NCBI GenBank assembly: GCA_951812715.1
Contig: OX638323.1
Location: 682,001 to 746,000 of the forward strand
Length of the DNA stretch: 64,000 nt
Direction of reading: 5' to 3'
Source: an uncultured Pseudohongiella sp.
Lineage (GTDB): Bacteria; Pseudomonadota; Gammaproteobacteria; Pseudomonadales; Pseudohongiellaceae
Position 1 is the first letter of the stretch, and every line of letters starts with the position of its first letter. Positions 29,628 through 37,879 of the stretch are shown one piece after another. A program made the position numbers and the translations under genes. The notes below the pieces were generated by a model that was not told the DNA's origin, made no database searches, and saw nothing but the letters and a program-made list of their open reading frames with translations.

Positions 29628-31304
29628 TTACATGAAGTCCATGTCCCCCGCGGTCAACCACCACGCCCCATGGGGAAGCGTCGAATCCGGGCCGGGATTC
29701 CAGGCGTTAAAGGGTATCTCAATCCCCAATTTCTTCTCAACGCGATCCTGCCAACAAAGGCGCTCCACCCAGGCATTGGTGAGCCACATCCTCAGCGCCC
29801 CGGGTTCCTCGCGGGAATCGGCACGGGAATCAAGCCAGCGCCGCAACGCCGCGATGACATCGTTCATGCGCGCAAGTGGCGCCACGCAATCCATCAGCAG
29901 CCATTGTTCCTCGTGACGCTTGAGTACGGCCACGGCAAAGGCTTCACTTTCGTGCGTCAACAACAAGGGGATATAAGCGCCCGCGTTCGGATGTTGAAAA
30001 TAGCGGTAGTTCAGATAGTCGCCATGCCGCTTGCCGATCACGCCAGCGCCGAAGTCCTTTCGCATGACCCGCCATAGTTCGTCGACCGATTTCCTGTGCC
30101 GCGGATTTTGCAATTGCAGCGCCTCTGCCCGGATATCCGAGTCGGGTTCGGGAAAATCGCTGAACGCAAGTTCGACATAGTCATCGACCTTGCCGTATAG
30201 CCCGAGCCTGACCGCGGTTTTCATGACGGGCTTGTTGGGAAAGCCAAAGCCGAGCACGTGGTCGACGGTGTAGCCGATTTCGCGCTCGAACAAGGTCGCG
30301 GTCATATGAAAATACAGGCTGTTGTGGCCGTATTGCTTGCGCATCGCCGGCTTGACCATGACGTCGCAGCCCTGGAAGGCCAATTGGTCCGCGCCGAAAT
30401 AGTCAATCTCTCGTGCGACGCCGCCGTAATGAGCGATTACCGGTCCGCCGGGCTCGGTCCGGGCCACGATGCAAGTACCCTTCCCCGCGCCGTATTTCCA
30501 GCGCCATAGCGCCGGGTCGAATTTCGTCCCGAAACTCTCCTCGAAGATTCCGGCAACTTCTTCGGGTTCGAAAGATTCGATGTCGCCCAGCGCCAGCTCG
30601 CTCCAGGGGCCGCCGGCCGCGCTATCGAGCTCGAACACAAAACACTCGAAGCGGTGATGTCCGGCGTCGAACTCCGCGGCTAACGCGTCGAGCTCGCGCG
30701 CAAGCTCGCGGACCTTGCCAGCCGATGCCCTGTCGCGGCTTCCAGTTATGCTGGTAAGCAACGAACGCAACCAGTTGGCCGGAGGCGGCATGGCTTGATG
30801 TAAGCGCTCGGCAAGCAGCGCCTGCGCGTCCGCGAGGGACTGCCGCGCGTTGTCGGTCCAGTCGATCGCTTCCAGTTTGCAAAAACCCAGCCGCGACGCG
30901 AGTTGCAGCAGGGAATATTCGGTCGGCAGGCTGGATTTCATGATCGACTCGACGTCGCGCAGATATTCACCGGCCAATATGAGTTTGCCTCGATCTTTGA
31001 GCAATCCGCGCGCCTGACATAGTTGCTGCATCTGTTCCTTATGGTGCATGGTTCCCGCGACAAGTATGCAGTCCCAGTCCGCTTTCGCGCCTTCCACCTC
31101 ACGACTTGCCGCAGTTCTCAGCACCTTCGATCCCGGCGCTGTCCAATGATTCAGCAGATCTTCAAACGCTTGCTCACTGTCATTCTCCCCCTTGCGCAGA
31201 TACTCGGGACCATCCGTTTTTCGGGCGCGGCGAGAAGCGGCGGCGGGCGAGCGCATCAAGCGCCGCAGAAGATTCCCGGATTCCCCGGTCAATCCAAAAG
31301 TCAT
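29628..31304 (-). CDS. GNAT-family acyltransferase with N-terminal methyltransferase remnant
   Basis: A 558-residue protein. Residues about 70-160 (WDCILVAGTMHHKEQMQQLCQARGLLKDRGKLILAGEYL) look like the second half of a Rossmann methyltransferase, but the glycine-rich SAM-binding motif is missing, so this part is probably inactive. Residues about 245-520 resemble GNAT proteins acting on lipids or polysaccharides: FGTKFDPALWRWKYG, GPVIAHYGGVAREI, DVMVKPAMRKQYGHNSLY and LGFGFPNKPVMKTA. It may modify a surface glycan or peptide. The 43-bp tandem repeat lies upstream, between it and regB. Confidence 0.6.
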   Translation of the reverse strand: MTFGLTGESGNLLRRLMRSPAAASRRARKTDGPEYLRKGENDSEQAFEDLLNHWTAPGSKVLRTAASREVEGAKADWDCILVAGTMHHKEQMQQLCQARGLLKDRGKLILAGEYLRDVESIMKSSLPTEYSLLQLASRLGFCKLEAIDWTDNARQSLADAQALLAERLHQAMPPPANWLRSLLTSITGSRDRASAGKVRELARELDALAAEFDAGHHRFECFVFELDSAAGGPWSELALGDIESFEPEEVAGIFEESFGTKFDPALWRWKYGAGKGTCIVARTEPGGPVIAHYGGVAREIDYFGADQLAFQGCDVMVKPAMRKQYGHNSLYFHMTATLFEREIGYTVDHVLGFGFPNKPVMKTAVRLGLYGKVDDYVELAFSDFPEPDSDIRAEALQLQNPRHRKSVDELWRVMRKDFGAGVIGKRHGDYLNYRYFQHPNAGAYIPLLLTHESEAFAVAVLKRHEEQWLLMDCVAPLARMNDVIAALRRWLDSRADSREEPGALRMWLTNAWVERLCWQDRVEKKLGIEIPFNAWNPGPDSTLPHGAWWLTAGDMDFM

Positions 31305-31391
31305 GAGTTACCAGCAAAGCAGATCAAGGCGAGGCAATATAGCTTGCGAGGCGATTTTTTCCTAGTTCGGCCAGTCTTGTCCTGCCAGAAT

Positions 31392-31582
31392 CATGGGTGT
31401 CCCATCATCTTCTCGTGGATGTCCCATCGTCTTCCATGGGTGTCCCATTATCTTCTCGTGGATGTTCCATCGTCTCCCATGGGTGTCCCATCGTCTCCAC
31501 TCGTGGGTGTCCCATCGTCTGCCATCGTCTTGAGCCCTCGTCTCCGTCTTGGTGTTTCATCCTGGATATCCCAACGTCTTGC
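31392..31582. repeat. 43-bp tandem repeat made of alternating 23- and 20-bp subunits
   Basis: Three units begin at 31392, 31435 and 31478, each made of CATGGGTGTCCCATC plus TTCTC and GTGGATGTCCCATCGTCT-type halves. A degenerate fourth copy extends to about 31582. ATGGG-tgt-CCCAT is itself a small hairpin and occurs in each unit, so a transcript could fold in alternative registers. It occupies the divergent 415-bp gap between the GNAT gene and regB, where no other gene is seen. The period is not a multiple of three, so a repeated peptide is unlikely. Confidence 0.85.
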
Positions 31583-31719
31583 CGGCCAGTTCCAATCACT
31601 GCCGCCCGCTCTCCTTGCCGCTATCGGATCCAGGTTCGTCCATATCACGATTTGGCGGCGAACCGGCCCATCGCGCTCCGGACGGAGCGCAGCCGATCGA
31701 GACAAGGTAAACTATTCGG

Positions 31720-33060
31720 ATGCGTCAGCTATCCGGTTTCAACAAGCTCGCGGCTTCGCTGATTCCCGTACAAGCGGGCGGCAGCAGTCTGACCCGACAG
31801 GGTTTGCAGCGATTGCTGCTGTTACGGGCATTTGTTACCGGCGCCAGTTGCATCGGCCTGTTCGTCCTGCGGTTCTTTTCCGAGTTGCCGATTCCAGCCG
31901 TATTCATCGCTAGTCTGGTCGTGGCGATCATGGTTTCCATCCTGCTTGGTTACTGGCGTCTGCGGCTGAGCCGGCCCATCGGCAATACCGAGCTGTTCCT
32001 GCACATTCTGGCAGATGCGATCTTCCTGGTATTGCTGCTGCTTTATACCGGCGGCGTCGGCAATCCGCTGATTTCCTATCTGCTGGTGCTGCTCGCGGTA
32101 ACCGCCACCTTGCTGCCGCGAAGCTATGTGCACTTCTTCGCCATCGGCAGCATTGTCATTTACACGTTTTTCCTGCTGCTCGACCTCTCCTTGGAACAGG
32201 ACATGATGGGCATGACCGGCAGCGCCCAGTCCATGTTCGAACTGCATCTGGTCGGCATGTGGGTAATTTTCGTCGTCAGCGCGATCCTGATTACGGTTTT
32301 CATCAGCGCCATGGCCACGGCCGTGCGCGAACGCGAACTGCATCTCGCCGAAGCGCGCGAAAACGAGATGCGCAACGAACAGCTCGTCGCCATCGGCACA
32401 CTTGCCGCCGGCACCGCCCACGCGCTCGGCACGCCGCTTTCCACCATGTCGGTCATCCTCGATGATCTGGATGACATTGACGATGCGAACAAGCTCGAAG
32501 GCAAGGCGGTCAAGCAGGACATCGGCCTGTTGCGCGATCAGGTCAGCCGCTGCAAGCATTCCATCAACCAGTTGATCCGCTACTACCACAAGGACGATCC
32601 CGGCGCCCATGAGCAACTCAATCTCGAACGCTTCGTCGCGGATATCCAGGATTACATCGTCAACGTCCATCCCGCGGCAACAATCGAATACAAAATGGAA
32701 GCCGAGCCTGACACTCCCCTGAACGTCGAACCCAGCCTGCGTCACGCGGTGATCAATATCATCGAGAACGGCATCAAGGCCGCGCGGGAAAAAGTCGATG
32801 TCAGCTATGGCCTGAATCGGGAGGATCCGGGATATCTCCTGATCAGCGTTGCCGACGACGGCCCGGGAATTCCGGAGGAAGTGCTTGAGCGCATCGGAGA
32901 ACCGTTCGTTTCGCGGCGCAAGGACAGCATGGGACTCGGCATCTTCCTCGCCAACGCCGCCCTGCGCCGGGCCGGCGGCAGCATCGAAATGTTCAACCGG
33001 CAAGCCGGCGGCGCAATGACACTGATCCGCCTGCCGTTGTCTGGAGCGGCCCGAACATGA
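31720..33060 (+). CDS. regB: RegB/PrrB-type redox sensor histidine kinase
   Basis: A 446-residue kinase with six membrane helices (about 35-195). The motif GGVGNPL (111-117) matches the quinone-sensing GGxxNPF motif of RegB. The H-box GTAHALGTPLSTM places the phospho-accepting histidine at 234. Cys278 in LRDQVSRCKHSINQL corresponds to the redox-active cysteine of RegB. ATPase motifs NIIENGIKAA, VADDGPGIP and SMGLGIFLANAALRRAGG are intact. It senses respiratory redox state and phosphorylates RegA, encoded in a 4-bp overlap. Upstream lies the 43-bp tandem repeat. Confidence 0.9.
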   Translation: MRQLSGFNKLAASLIPVQAGGSSLTRQGLQRLLLLRAFVTGASCIGLFVLRFFSELPIPAVFIASLVVAIMVSILLGYWRLRLSRPIGNTELFLHILADAIFLVLLLLYTGGVGNPLISYLLVLLAVTATLLPRSYVHFFAIGSIVIYTFFLLLDLSLEQDMMGMTGSAQSMFELHLVGMWVIFVVSAILITVFISAMATAVRERELHLAEARENEMRNEQLVAIGTLAAGTAHALGTPLSTMSVILDDLDDIDDANKLEGKAVKQDIGLLRDQVSRCKHSINQLIRYYHKDDPGAHEQLNLERFVADIQDYIVNVHPAATIEYKMEAEPDTPLNVEPSLRHAVINIIENGIKAAREKVDVSYGLNREDPGYLLISVADDGPGIPEEVLERIGEPFVSRRKDSMGLGIFLANAALRRAGGSIEMFNRQAGGAMTLIRLPLSGAART

Positions 33061-33581
33061 ACGAAGATCGGCTGCTATTGGTGGAAGACGACGAGGCCTT
33101 TGCCTGGGCCGCGGGCCGGGCGTTGGGCCGCAGGGGCTATGAAGTGTTCCACGCCAATGAGTTCGAACAGGCGCGGAAACTCGTCGAGGAAAAAGAATTC
33201 GACTATGCCGTGCTAGATCTGAATCTCGGCAACCGCACATCGCTCGACCTGATTCTGCCTTTGCGCGAGCGGAATCCCGAAATGCGCATCCTGATGCTTA
33301 CCGGCTATGCGAGCATTGCCACGGCGGTGCGCGCGATCAAGCTCGGCGCGGACAATTATCTCGCCAAACCGGCGGATACCGACCAAATATTGACCGCGTT
33401 GCTAACCGATTCGGATGCGGACGCCGAGTTGCAACCCATGTCGGTGCGCCGGCTGGAATGGGAACATATCCAGAACGTGCTGGAACAGAACAGCGGTAAC
33501 ATCTCCGCTACGGCCCGCCAACTCAACATGCATCGCCGCACCTTGCAGCGTAAACTCCAGAAGCGGCCGGTTCAGCGTTAA
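33057..33581 (+). CDS. regA: RegA/PrrA/ActR-type response regulator
   Basis: A 174-residue regulator. The receiver has the acidic pair in VEDDEAF, phospho-acceptor Asp54 (VLDLNLGNRTSLDLI), T/S in MLTGYAS and K in NYLAKPAD. After a proline-poor linker, a Fis-type helix-turn-helix follows with the family signature VRRLEWEHIQNVLEQNSGNISATARQLNMHRRTLQRKL in register (residues about 133-170). RegA controls respiration, carbon and nitrogen genes by oxygen tension in proteobacteria. Its start overlaps regB by 4 bp. Confidence 0.93.
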   Translation: MNEDRLLLVEDDEAFAWAAGRALGRRGYEVFHANEFEQARKLVEEKEFDYAVLDLNLGNRTSLDLILPLRERNPEMRILMLTGYASIATAVRAIKLGADNYLAKPADTDQILTALLTDSDADAELQPMSVRRLEWEHIQNVLEQNSGNISATARQLNMHRRTLQRKLQKRPVQR

Positions 33582-33613
33582 TTTGTTGCCTGAACCGCAA
33601 CTTATAACGATGG

Positions 33614-33719
33614 ATTCCGCGAGTGCGCGCGGAATGACGACTTGTTACCACTGACTGCGCGTGGAATGACAACTTATCATCACTGTCATTCTGCGCGAAG
33701 CGAAGCGTAGTCGCAGAAT
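33614..33719 (+). repeat. REP-like tandem repeats upstream of the ALDH gene
   Basis: A stem ATTCCGCG/CGCGGAAT (33614-33635) is followed by two 32-bp tandem units sharing TGCGCG-GGAATGAC-ACTT, then a second stem ATTCTGCG/CGCAGAAT (33688-33719). The first 21 bases of this last unit are identical to 136-156. The array fills the regA/ALDH gap and ends 17 bp before the ALDH start, just before its ribosome site GGAGG. It looks like a REP-type palindrome family, distinct from the gene-end element. Confidence 0.7.
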
Positions 33720-33736
33720 CTGGTTGGAGGAATGCC

Positions 33737-35239
33737 ATGACTCACGAAAAAATTCTCGCTGCCGCGGGCCTAGGAGCCGCTGAATTGACCGGCGGCGCGC
33801 TGACCGTGCGATCGCCCATCGACGGCGCCGAGGTTGCCCGCGTACGGGAAACAGAACCTGCCAAAATTCCGGCGATCACTGCCAGCGCCCGAAGCGCTTT
33901 TTTGGCCTGGCGCGAGGTTCCCGCGCCCAGGCGCGGCGAACTCGTGCGCCTGCTCGGGGAGGAATTGCGCGCCGGCAAGGAACGGCTGGGCGCGGTAGTG
34001 ACGCTTGAAGCCGGCAAGATCATTTACGAGGGTCTTGGCGAAGTGCAGGAAATGATCGACATCTGCGACTTCGCCGTCGGCCTTTCCCGCCAGTTGTACG
34101 GCAAATCCATCGCTTCCGAACGCCCCGGCCACAGGATGACCGAAAGCTGGCATCCGCTCGGGCCCTGCGGCGTCATCACGGCATTCAATTTTCCGGTAGC
34201 GGTATGGTCCTGGAATGCCGCGCTGGCGTTGGTTTGCGGCAATCCCGTAATCTGGAAACCATCGGAAAATGCGCCCTTGACCGCGATGGCGACGATGAAA
34301 ATTCTGCGGCGTGCGATCGAGAGATTCGGCAGCGACGCCCCCGAGGGGCTGGCGCAACTCGTCATCGGCGATGCGAAAGTCGGCGACGCGCTGGTGGCGT
34401 CCCGGGACGTGCCGATCATTTCGGCGACCGGCTCGACCCGCATGGGCGCTGTGGTCGGGCCGAAAGTTCTGTCTCGATTCGGCCGGCCGATTCTCGAACT
34501 CGGCGGCAACAACGCAATGATCGTCGCCCCGTCCGCCGATCTCGCCCTGGCCGTGCGAGCGATCGTCTTTTCGGCCGTGGGAACCGCGGGGCAACGTTGC
34601 ACTTCGCTGCGGCGGCTGATCGTACACCGATCGATCAAGGACGAACTTGTCGCTCAGGTCGCGAAGGCATATTCAGGGCTGAAGGTAGGCGACCCGCGAG
34701 ATGCGGGCGTACTGGTCGGCCCGCTGATCGATGAGCGGGCCCGGGACAGCATGATGGCGGCCCTCGCCAGGGCCCGCGGCGAAGGCGGCAAGGTGATCGG
34801 CGGCGAGACGGTAAGCGCGGGCGTGCCTGCCGGCGGCGCTTATGTGAGCCCGGCCATTGTCGAAATGCCGGCGCAGACCGAAATAGTGCGAACCGAAACC
34901 TTTGCGCCGATCCTCTACGTCATGGAGTACGAGACCCTCAATGAGGCCATCGCCATGCATAACGATGTGCCCCAGGGACTTTCCTCCTGCATTTTCACGC
35001 TCGACGTGCGCGAGGCCGAGTCTTTCCTGTCCGCCACCGGCTCCGATTGCGGCATCGCCAATGTCAACATCGGCCCGTCCGGGGCGGAAATCGGCGGCGC
35101 TTTCGGCGGCGAAAAGGAAACCGGCGGCGGCCGCGAATCGGGCTCGGACGCATGGCAAGGATACATGCGCCGCCAGACTTGTACGGTGAACTATTCGACT
35201 ACGCTGCCGCTGGCCCAGGGCGTGAAATTCGACGTGTGA
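33737..35239 (+). CDS. ALDH7-family aldehyde dehydrogenase (piperideine-6-carboxylate/aminoadipate semialdehyde type)
   Basis: A 500-residue NAD-dependent dehydrogenase. ALDH motifs: PSENAPLTA, ATGSTRMG (NAD-binding glycines), LELGGNNAMIV with the general-base glutamate and GTAGQRCTSLRRL with catalytic Cys288. The C-terminal NIGPSGAEIGGAFGGEKE and NYSTTLPLAQGVKF are typical of family 7 (antiquitin/AmaB), which oxidises alpha-aminoadipate semialdehyde in lysine breakdown. Ribosome site GGAGG precedes the ATG. It follows a REP-like array and is convergent with an SDR gene; no lysine-pathway neighbours support the substrate. Confidence 0.85.
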   Translation: MTHEKILAAAGLGAAELTGGALTVRSPIDGAEVARVRETEPAKIPAITASARSAFLAWREVPAPRRGELVRLLGEELRAGKERLGAVVTLEAGKIIYEGLGEVQEMIDICDFAVGLSRQLYGKSIASERPGHRMTESWHPLGPCGVITAFNFPVAVWSWNAALALVCGNPVIWKPSENAPLTAMATMKILRRAIERFGSDAPEGLAQLVIGDAKVGDALVASRDVPIISATGSTRMGAVVGPKVLSRFGRPILELGGNNAMIVAPSADLALAVRAIVFSAVGTAGQRCTSLRRLIVHRSIKDELVAQVAKAYSGLKVGDPRDAGVLVGPLIDERARDSMMAALARARGEGGKVIGGETVSAGVPAGGAYVSPAIVEMPAQTEIVRTETFAPILYVMEYETLNEAIAMHNDVPQGLSSCIFTLDVREAESFLSATGSDCGIANVNIGPSGAEIGGAFGGEKETGGGRESGSDAWQGYMRRQTCTVNYSTTLPLAQGVKFDV

Positions 35240-35272
35240 GGTTCAAACGACAGACGAGTCATACCCGTAAGA

Positions 35273-36064
35273 TCAGCGCCGGACCAGGCTTGCCCGGGTC
35301 AGATGAAGTCCGCCGTCCACGATCAGGGTCTGGCCGGTGATCGCTGGCGAGCCGGTAATGAATTGAAGGATTGCTTCCGCGACGGATTCCGCGGTCGCGG
35401 TTTGGTGCAGTGGTGTATTTTTCAATTGCCGGTCGAGTGTTGCCTCATAAGCCTTGTCGCCTAAACCCTTGCGCAGCCAATCCCCCTGGATGAAGCCCGG
35501 ACAGATCGTGTTTACGCGTATCTTCGGCCCAAGCGCACGGGCCAACGACAGACCCATGGTCACGAGCGCACCCTTGGAAGCGGCATAGGCGATGCTGCTG
35601 CCGATGCCGTCGATGCCGGCGGTCGAGGCCACATTGACGACGTTACCGCCTTTATCTTGCGATTCCATCGCAGATCTGACCGCCCGAATCATCTGGTAAG
35701 GACCGATCAGATTGACACCATATATGTTCTGGAAATCCTCGCCGTCAAGGCCATCGAGATCGTCATGGGCGACAAATTTGGTCGCGCCCGCATTGTTAAC
35801 GAGGATATCGATCCGCCCCCAGCGCTCGCGCGCCGTCTCGGCCATTGCCACGCATGCCGCGTCATCGGCCACCGAGCCGCCGAAAACCAGAGCGTCCACT
35901 CCAGTGGCGCGGCACTCCTCCGCCACTGCCTCCCCGCCGCCCGAATTCGAGTTGTAGTTCACCAGCACATTGCAGCCTAGCGAGGCCAGCAGCTTCGCCG
36001 TGGCAGCCCCGACTCCGCTGCTCGAACCGGTCACGATGGCGGCTTTGTCTTGCAGATTTTTCAT
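35273..36064 (-). CDS. Short-chain dehydrogenase/reductase
   Basis: A 263-residue classical SDR. TGSSSGVGAATAKLLAS is the nucleotide-binding TGxxxGxG motif, LVNNAGATKF the NNAG motif, and SIAYAASKGALVTM gives the YxxxK pair with an upstream serine (VASTAGIDG). The C-terminus (GSPAITGQTLIVDGGLH) is family-typical. It reduces or oxidises an alcohol or ketone with NAD(P)H in the cytoplasm; the substrate is not predictable. It converges with the ALDH gene 33 bp away and lies after the AAA ATPase gene on the same strand. Confidence 0.85.
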   Translation of the reverse strand: MKNLQDKAAIVTGSSSGVGAATAKLLASLGCNVLVNYNSNSGGGEAVAEECRATGVDALVFGGSVADDAACVAMAETARERWGRIDILVNNAGATKFVAHDDLDGLDGEDFQNIYGVNLIGPYQMIRAVRSAMESQDKGGNVVNVASTAGIDGIGSSIAYAASKGALVTMGLSLARALGPKIRVNTICPGFIQGDWLRKGLGDKAYEATLDRQLKNTPLHQTATAESVAEAILQFITGSPAITGQTLIVDGGLHLTRASLVRR

Positions 36065-36188
36065 AGTCCAGTCCCCTGCCCTAACCGATATCAGCGTTCA
36101 TTCGCGCCGGATGATATACGGAATTCCAACGCTCGTCCTTGCCCCAACTTGCGCTTTCGCGCCTGATCGACGTAGGGTCGGCAAGGCT

Positions 36189-37499
36189 TTACAACTCACC
36201 GAGATATTGCGCGTAGTACAGGGGCCAGACCAGGTTCGGACCGTCATCGGGCCACTTGCCGGCCTTTCCCGATAGGATGACCGTATGCTCGGGCGCATAG
36301 CGCTCGACGTAGGCGCGGAGGCTTCGGGCCTTGGTCCTGGAACCGCTCTTGACTTCCACCGGGATAATCTCGCCGTTCCGGCATCTGTGCAGGAACTCGA
36401 TTTCACTGCGTCCCTCCGCCCAGGACCAGGTCGGATTTTGCACTCGCGAGCGCAATTCGTTCTGGACGAAATTTTCCGCGATGAATCCCTTGTATGACGC
36501 GGCCTGGGCGCGCTGATCCGAATACTCCATATTGAGCATATGGCCGAGCAGGCCGATGTCGAACAGAAAAAGCTTGAAAATATTGTCCTTGGTCAGCGCC
36601 TCCAGCGGCGCCACCGGCCGGCAGTCCACCGGAAAGCATTTCGAGGCCAGTTTTGCCTGCACCAGCCAGTTTATCGGGCCTCGCAGTTCCTGATAGCGAC
36701 TCTTGTTCTCGACGACGCCCTTGAAAACGAAGCGTTTCACTGAATCATCCATGACCTTGGCCAACTGACCGGGAATGTTCCGAAAGACGGCCTCGATATG
36801 CCCCGCATTCAGTTTTCCGCCGTATTTGCCGAAATCCCGCTGGTAGCCGGCAAACAGATCCCGGTGAATTTTCTTTACCAGTTCGCTTCTTTCAAACGGC
36901 GAACCTTCGCTGTTGAACCAGGCTTGTACCGCTTCCGGCAATCCACCCACGAAATAGTAGTCAAGCAGCAACGACCACAGCTCTCCATGTATCGTTTGCC
37001 CCCTGTGCCGTTCCTTGAAGGCTTCGTGCAGCAGCCGGTTCTCCGACGCCATGACGAACTCCTCGAAACACATCGGGAACAATTCCAGGAGTTCCACCTT
37101 GCCTACCGGAAACGAGCCCAGCAGCCCGATGTTCGAGCCGGTAGCGCAGATATAGGCGTGCGGCATGCGTTCGGCGAAGTATTTCAGCGAGTCAATGGCT
37201 TGCTGACATTCGCCGACTTCATCGAAAAGGATGAGATCGGTGTCGAGGCTGATTTTCCTCCCGCGCGCAATTTCGAGATTGGCTATGATCCGATCCGGCT
37301 CCAACCCATCGTCGAAGATGCCCGCGATGTTCGGCTCGGCGAGGAAATCCACCAAGTGTACCGCCGGGAAATTCCTTTTTCCGAAAATGCGCTCCACAAG
37401 CCAGGTTTTGCCGACCTGGCGGGCGCCGTCCAGCAGCAGCGGTTTACGCTGTTTCCGATTCTTCCAGTCGAGAAGTTGTTCTGTCGCGAGCCGTTCCAT
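36189..37499 (-). CDS. AAA_14/DUF4143 ATP-binding protein
   Basis: A 436-residue protein. The N-terminal P-loop ATPase has Walker A GARQVGKTWLVE at about 23-34 and a Walker B-like DLILFDEVGECQQA with a sensor ATGSN. The C-terminal DUF4143 domain has YFVGGLPEAVQAWF, and the end (WSWAEGRSEIEFLHRCRNGEIIPVEVKSG) resembles a restriction-nuclease-like fold with E and ExK residues. These genes are abundant and mobile in bacteria, of unknown role. Two 24-bp operator-like palindromes lie just upstream. It is divergent from the efflux pair. Confidence 0.8.
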   Translation of the reverse strand: MERLATEQLLDWKNRKQRKPLLLDGARQVGKTWLVERIFGKRNFPAVHLVDFLAEPNIAGIFDDGLEPDRIIANLEIARGRKISLDTDLILFDEVGECQQAIDSLKYFAERMPHAYICATGSNIGLLGSFPVGKVELLELFPMCFEEFVMASENRLLHEAFKERHRGQTIHGELWSLLLDYYFVGGLPEAVQAWFNSEGSPFERSELVKKIHRDLFAGYQRDFGKYGGKLNAGHIEAVFRNIPGQLAKVMDDSVKRFVFKGVVENKSRYQELRGPINWLVQAKLASKCFPVDCRPVAPLEALTKDNIFKLFLFDIGLLGHMLNMEYSDQRAQAASYKGFIAENFVQNELRSRVQNPTWSWAEGRSEIEFLHRCRNGEIIPVEVKSGSRTKARSLRAYVERYAPEHTVILSGKAGKWPDDGPNLVWPLYYAQYLGEL

Positions 37500-37556
37500 C
37501 TTGCGCCCTCGTGATTGGCCCTTCGGAGCAAGTATAGATGAGAACGACCTTTCTTA

Positions 37557-37613
37557 CACTTTTATGGTTATAAAAATGTGGTTTCTCCACACTTTTATGG
37601 ACATAAAAATGTG
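37557..37613. promoter_or_regulatory. Pair of 24-bp AT-rich operator-like repeats
   Basis: CACTTTTATGGTTATAAAAATGTG-type sequence occurs at 37557-37580 and 37590-37613 with two differences, 33 bp (about three helical turns) apart. Each is an imperfect inverted repeat (CACTTTTAT against ATAAAAATGTG). They lie 58 bp before the AAA_14 gene start and are AT-rich in GC-rich surroundings. They probably bind a regulator, perhaps the ATPase protein or a neighbour. The remainder of the 380-bp gap holds the efflux promoter and a CCCGT/ACGGG hairpin near 37811-37824; no gene is seen. Confidence 0.65.
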
Positions 37614-37657
37614 CTGGCAGGCTTTTTGCGATTCTTCCGAGCTCGGCAAGAAACGAA

Positions 37658-37686
37658 TTGGCAGGTGATCCATCGGTGGTTACAAT
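37658..37686 (+). promoter_or_regulatory. Sigma-70 promoter of the RND efflux operon
   Basis: TTGGCA (37658-37663) and TACAAT (37681-37686), each one base from consensus, are 17 bp apart on the plus strand. The leader to the GTG at 37880 would be about 187 bases, long enough for folding or regulation. The AAA_14 operator pair lies 44 bp upstream. Confidence 0.6.
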
Positions 37687-37879
37687 ACGTAACAACTCAT
37701 TTAACGCGCAATCGCATCGTCGCGTTGGACATTAGGTTACACTTCCGGCTTGCAAAGATTTTTGCGGCATACGCTGGCCGAGCGGTAACCAAATGCCCGC
37801 CGGAATCGTTCCCGTATTGACGGGCAAAGTTGCAAATCCTCCGGCGCCACGACACGGGATCAGATAAAGTGAGGTTCGA

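Noticed and set aside
31392..31582. Regular repeats that might be a CRISPR array
   Set aside because: Units are contiguous and similar throughout; there are no unique spacers and no cas genes nearby.
31405..31705. Repeat peptide frames across the 43-bp array (DDGTSTRR-type)
   Set aside because: A 43-bp period rotates the frame, so the peptide repeat is a by-product; no start site or homology.
33614..33719. Intrinsic terminator for regBA
   Set aside because: Stems are strong but lack T tracts, and the sequence matches a repeat family seen elsewhere.
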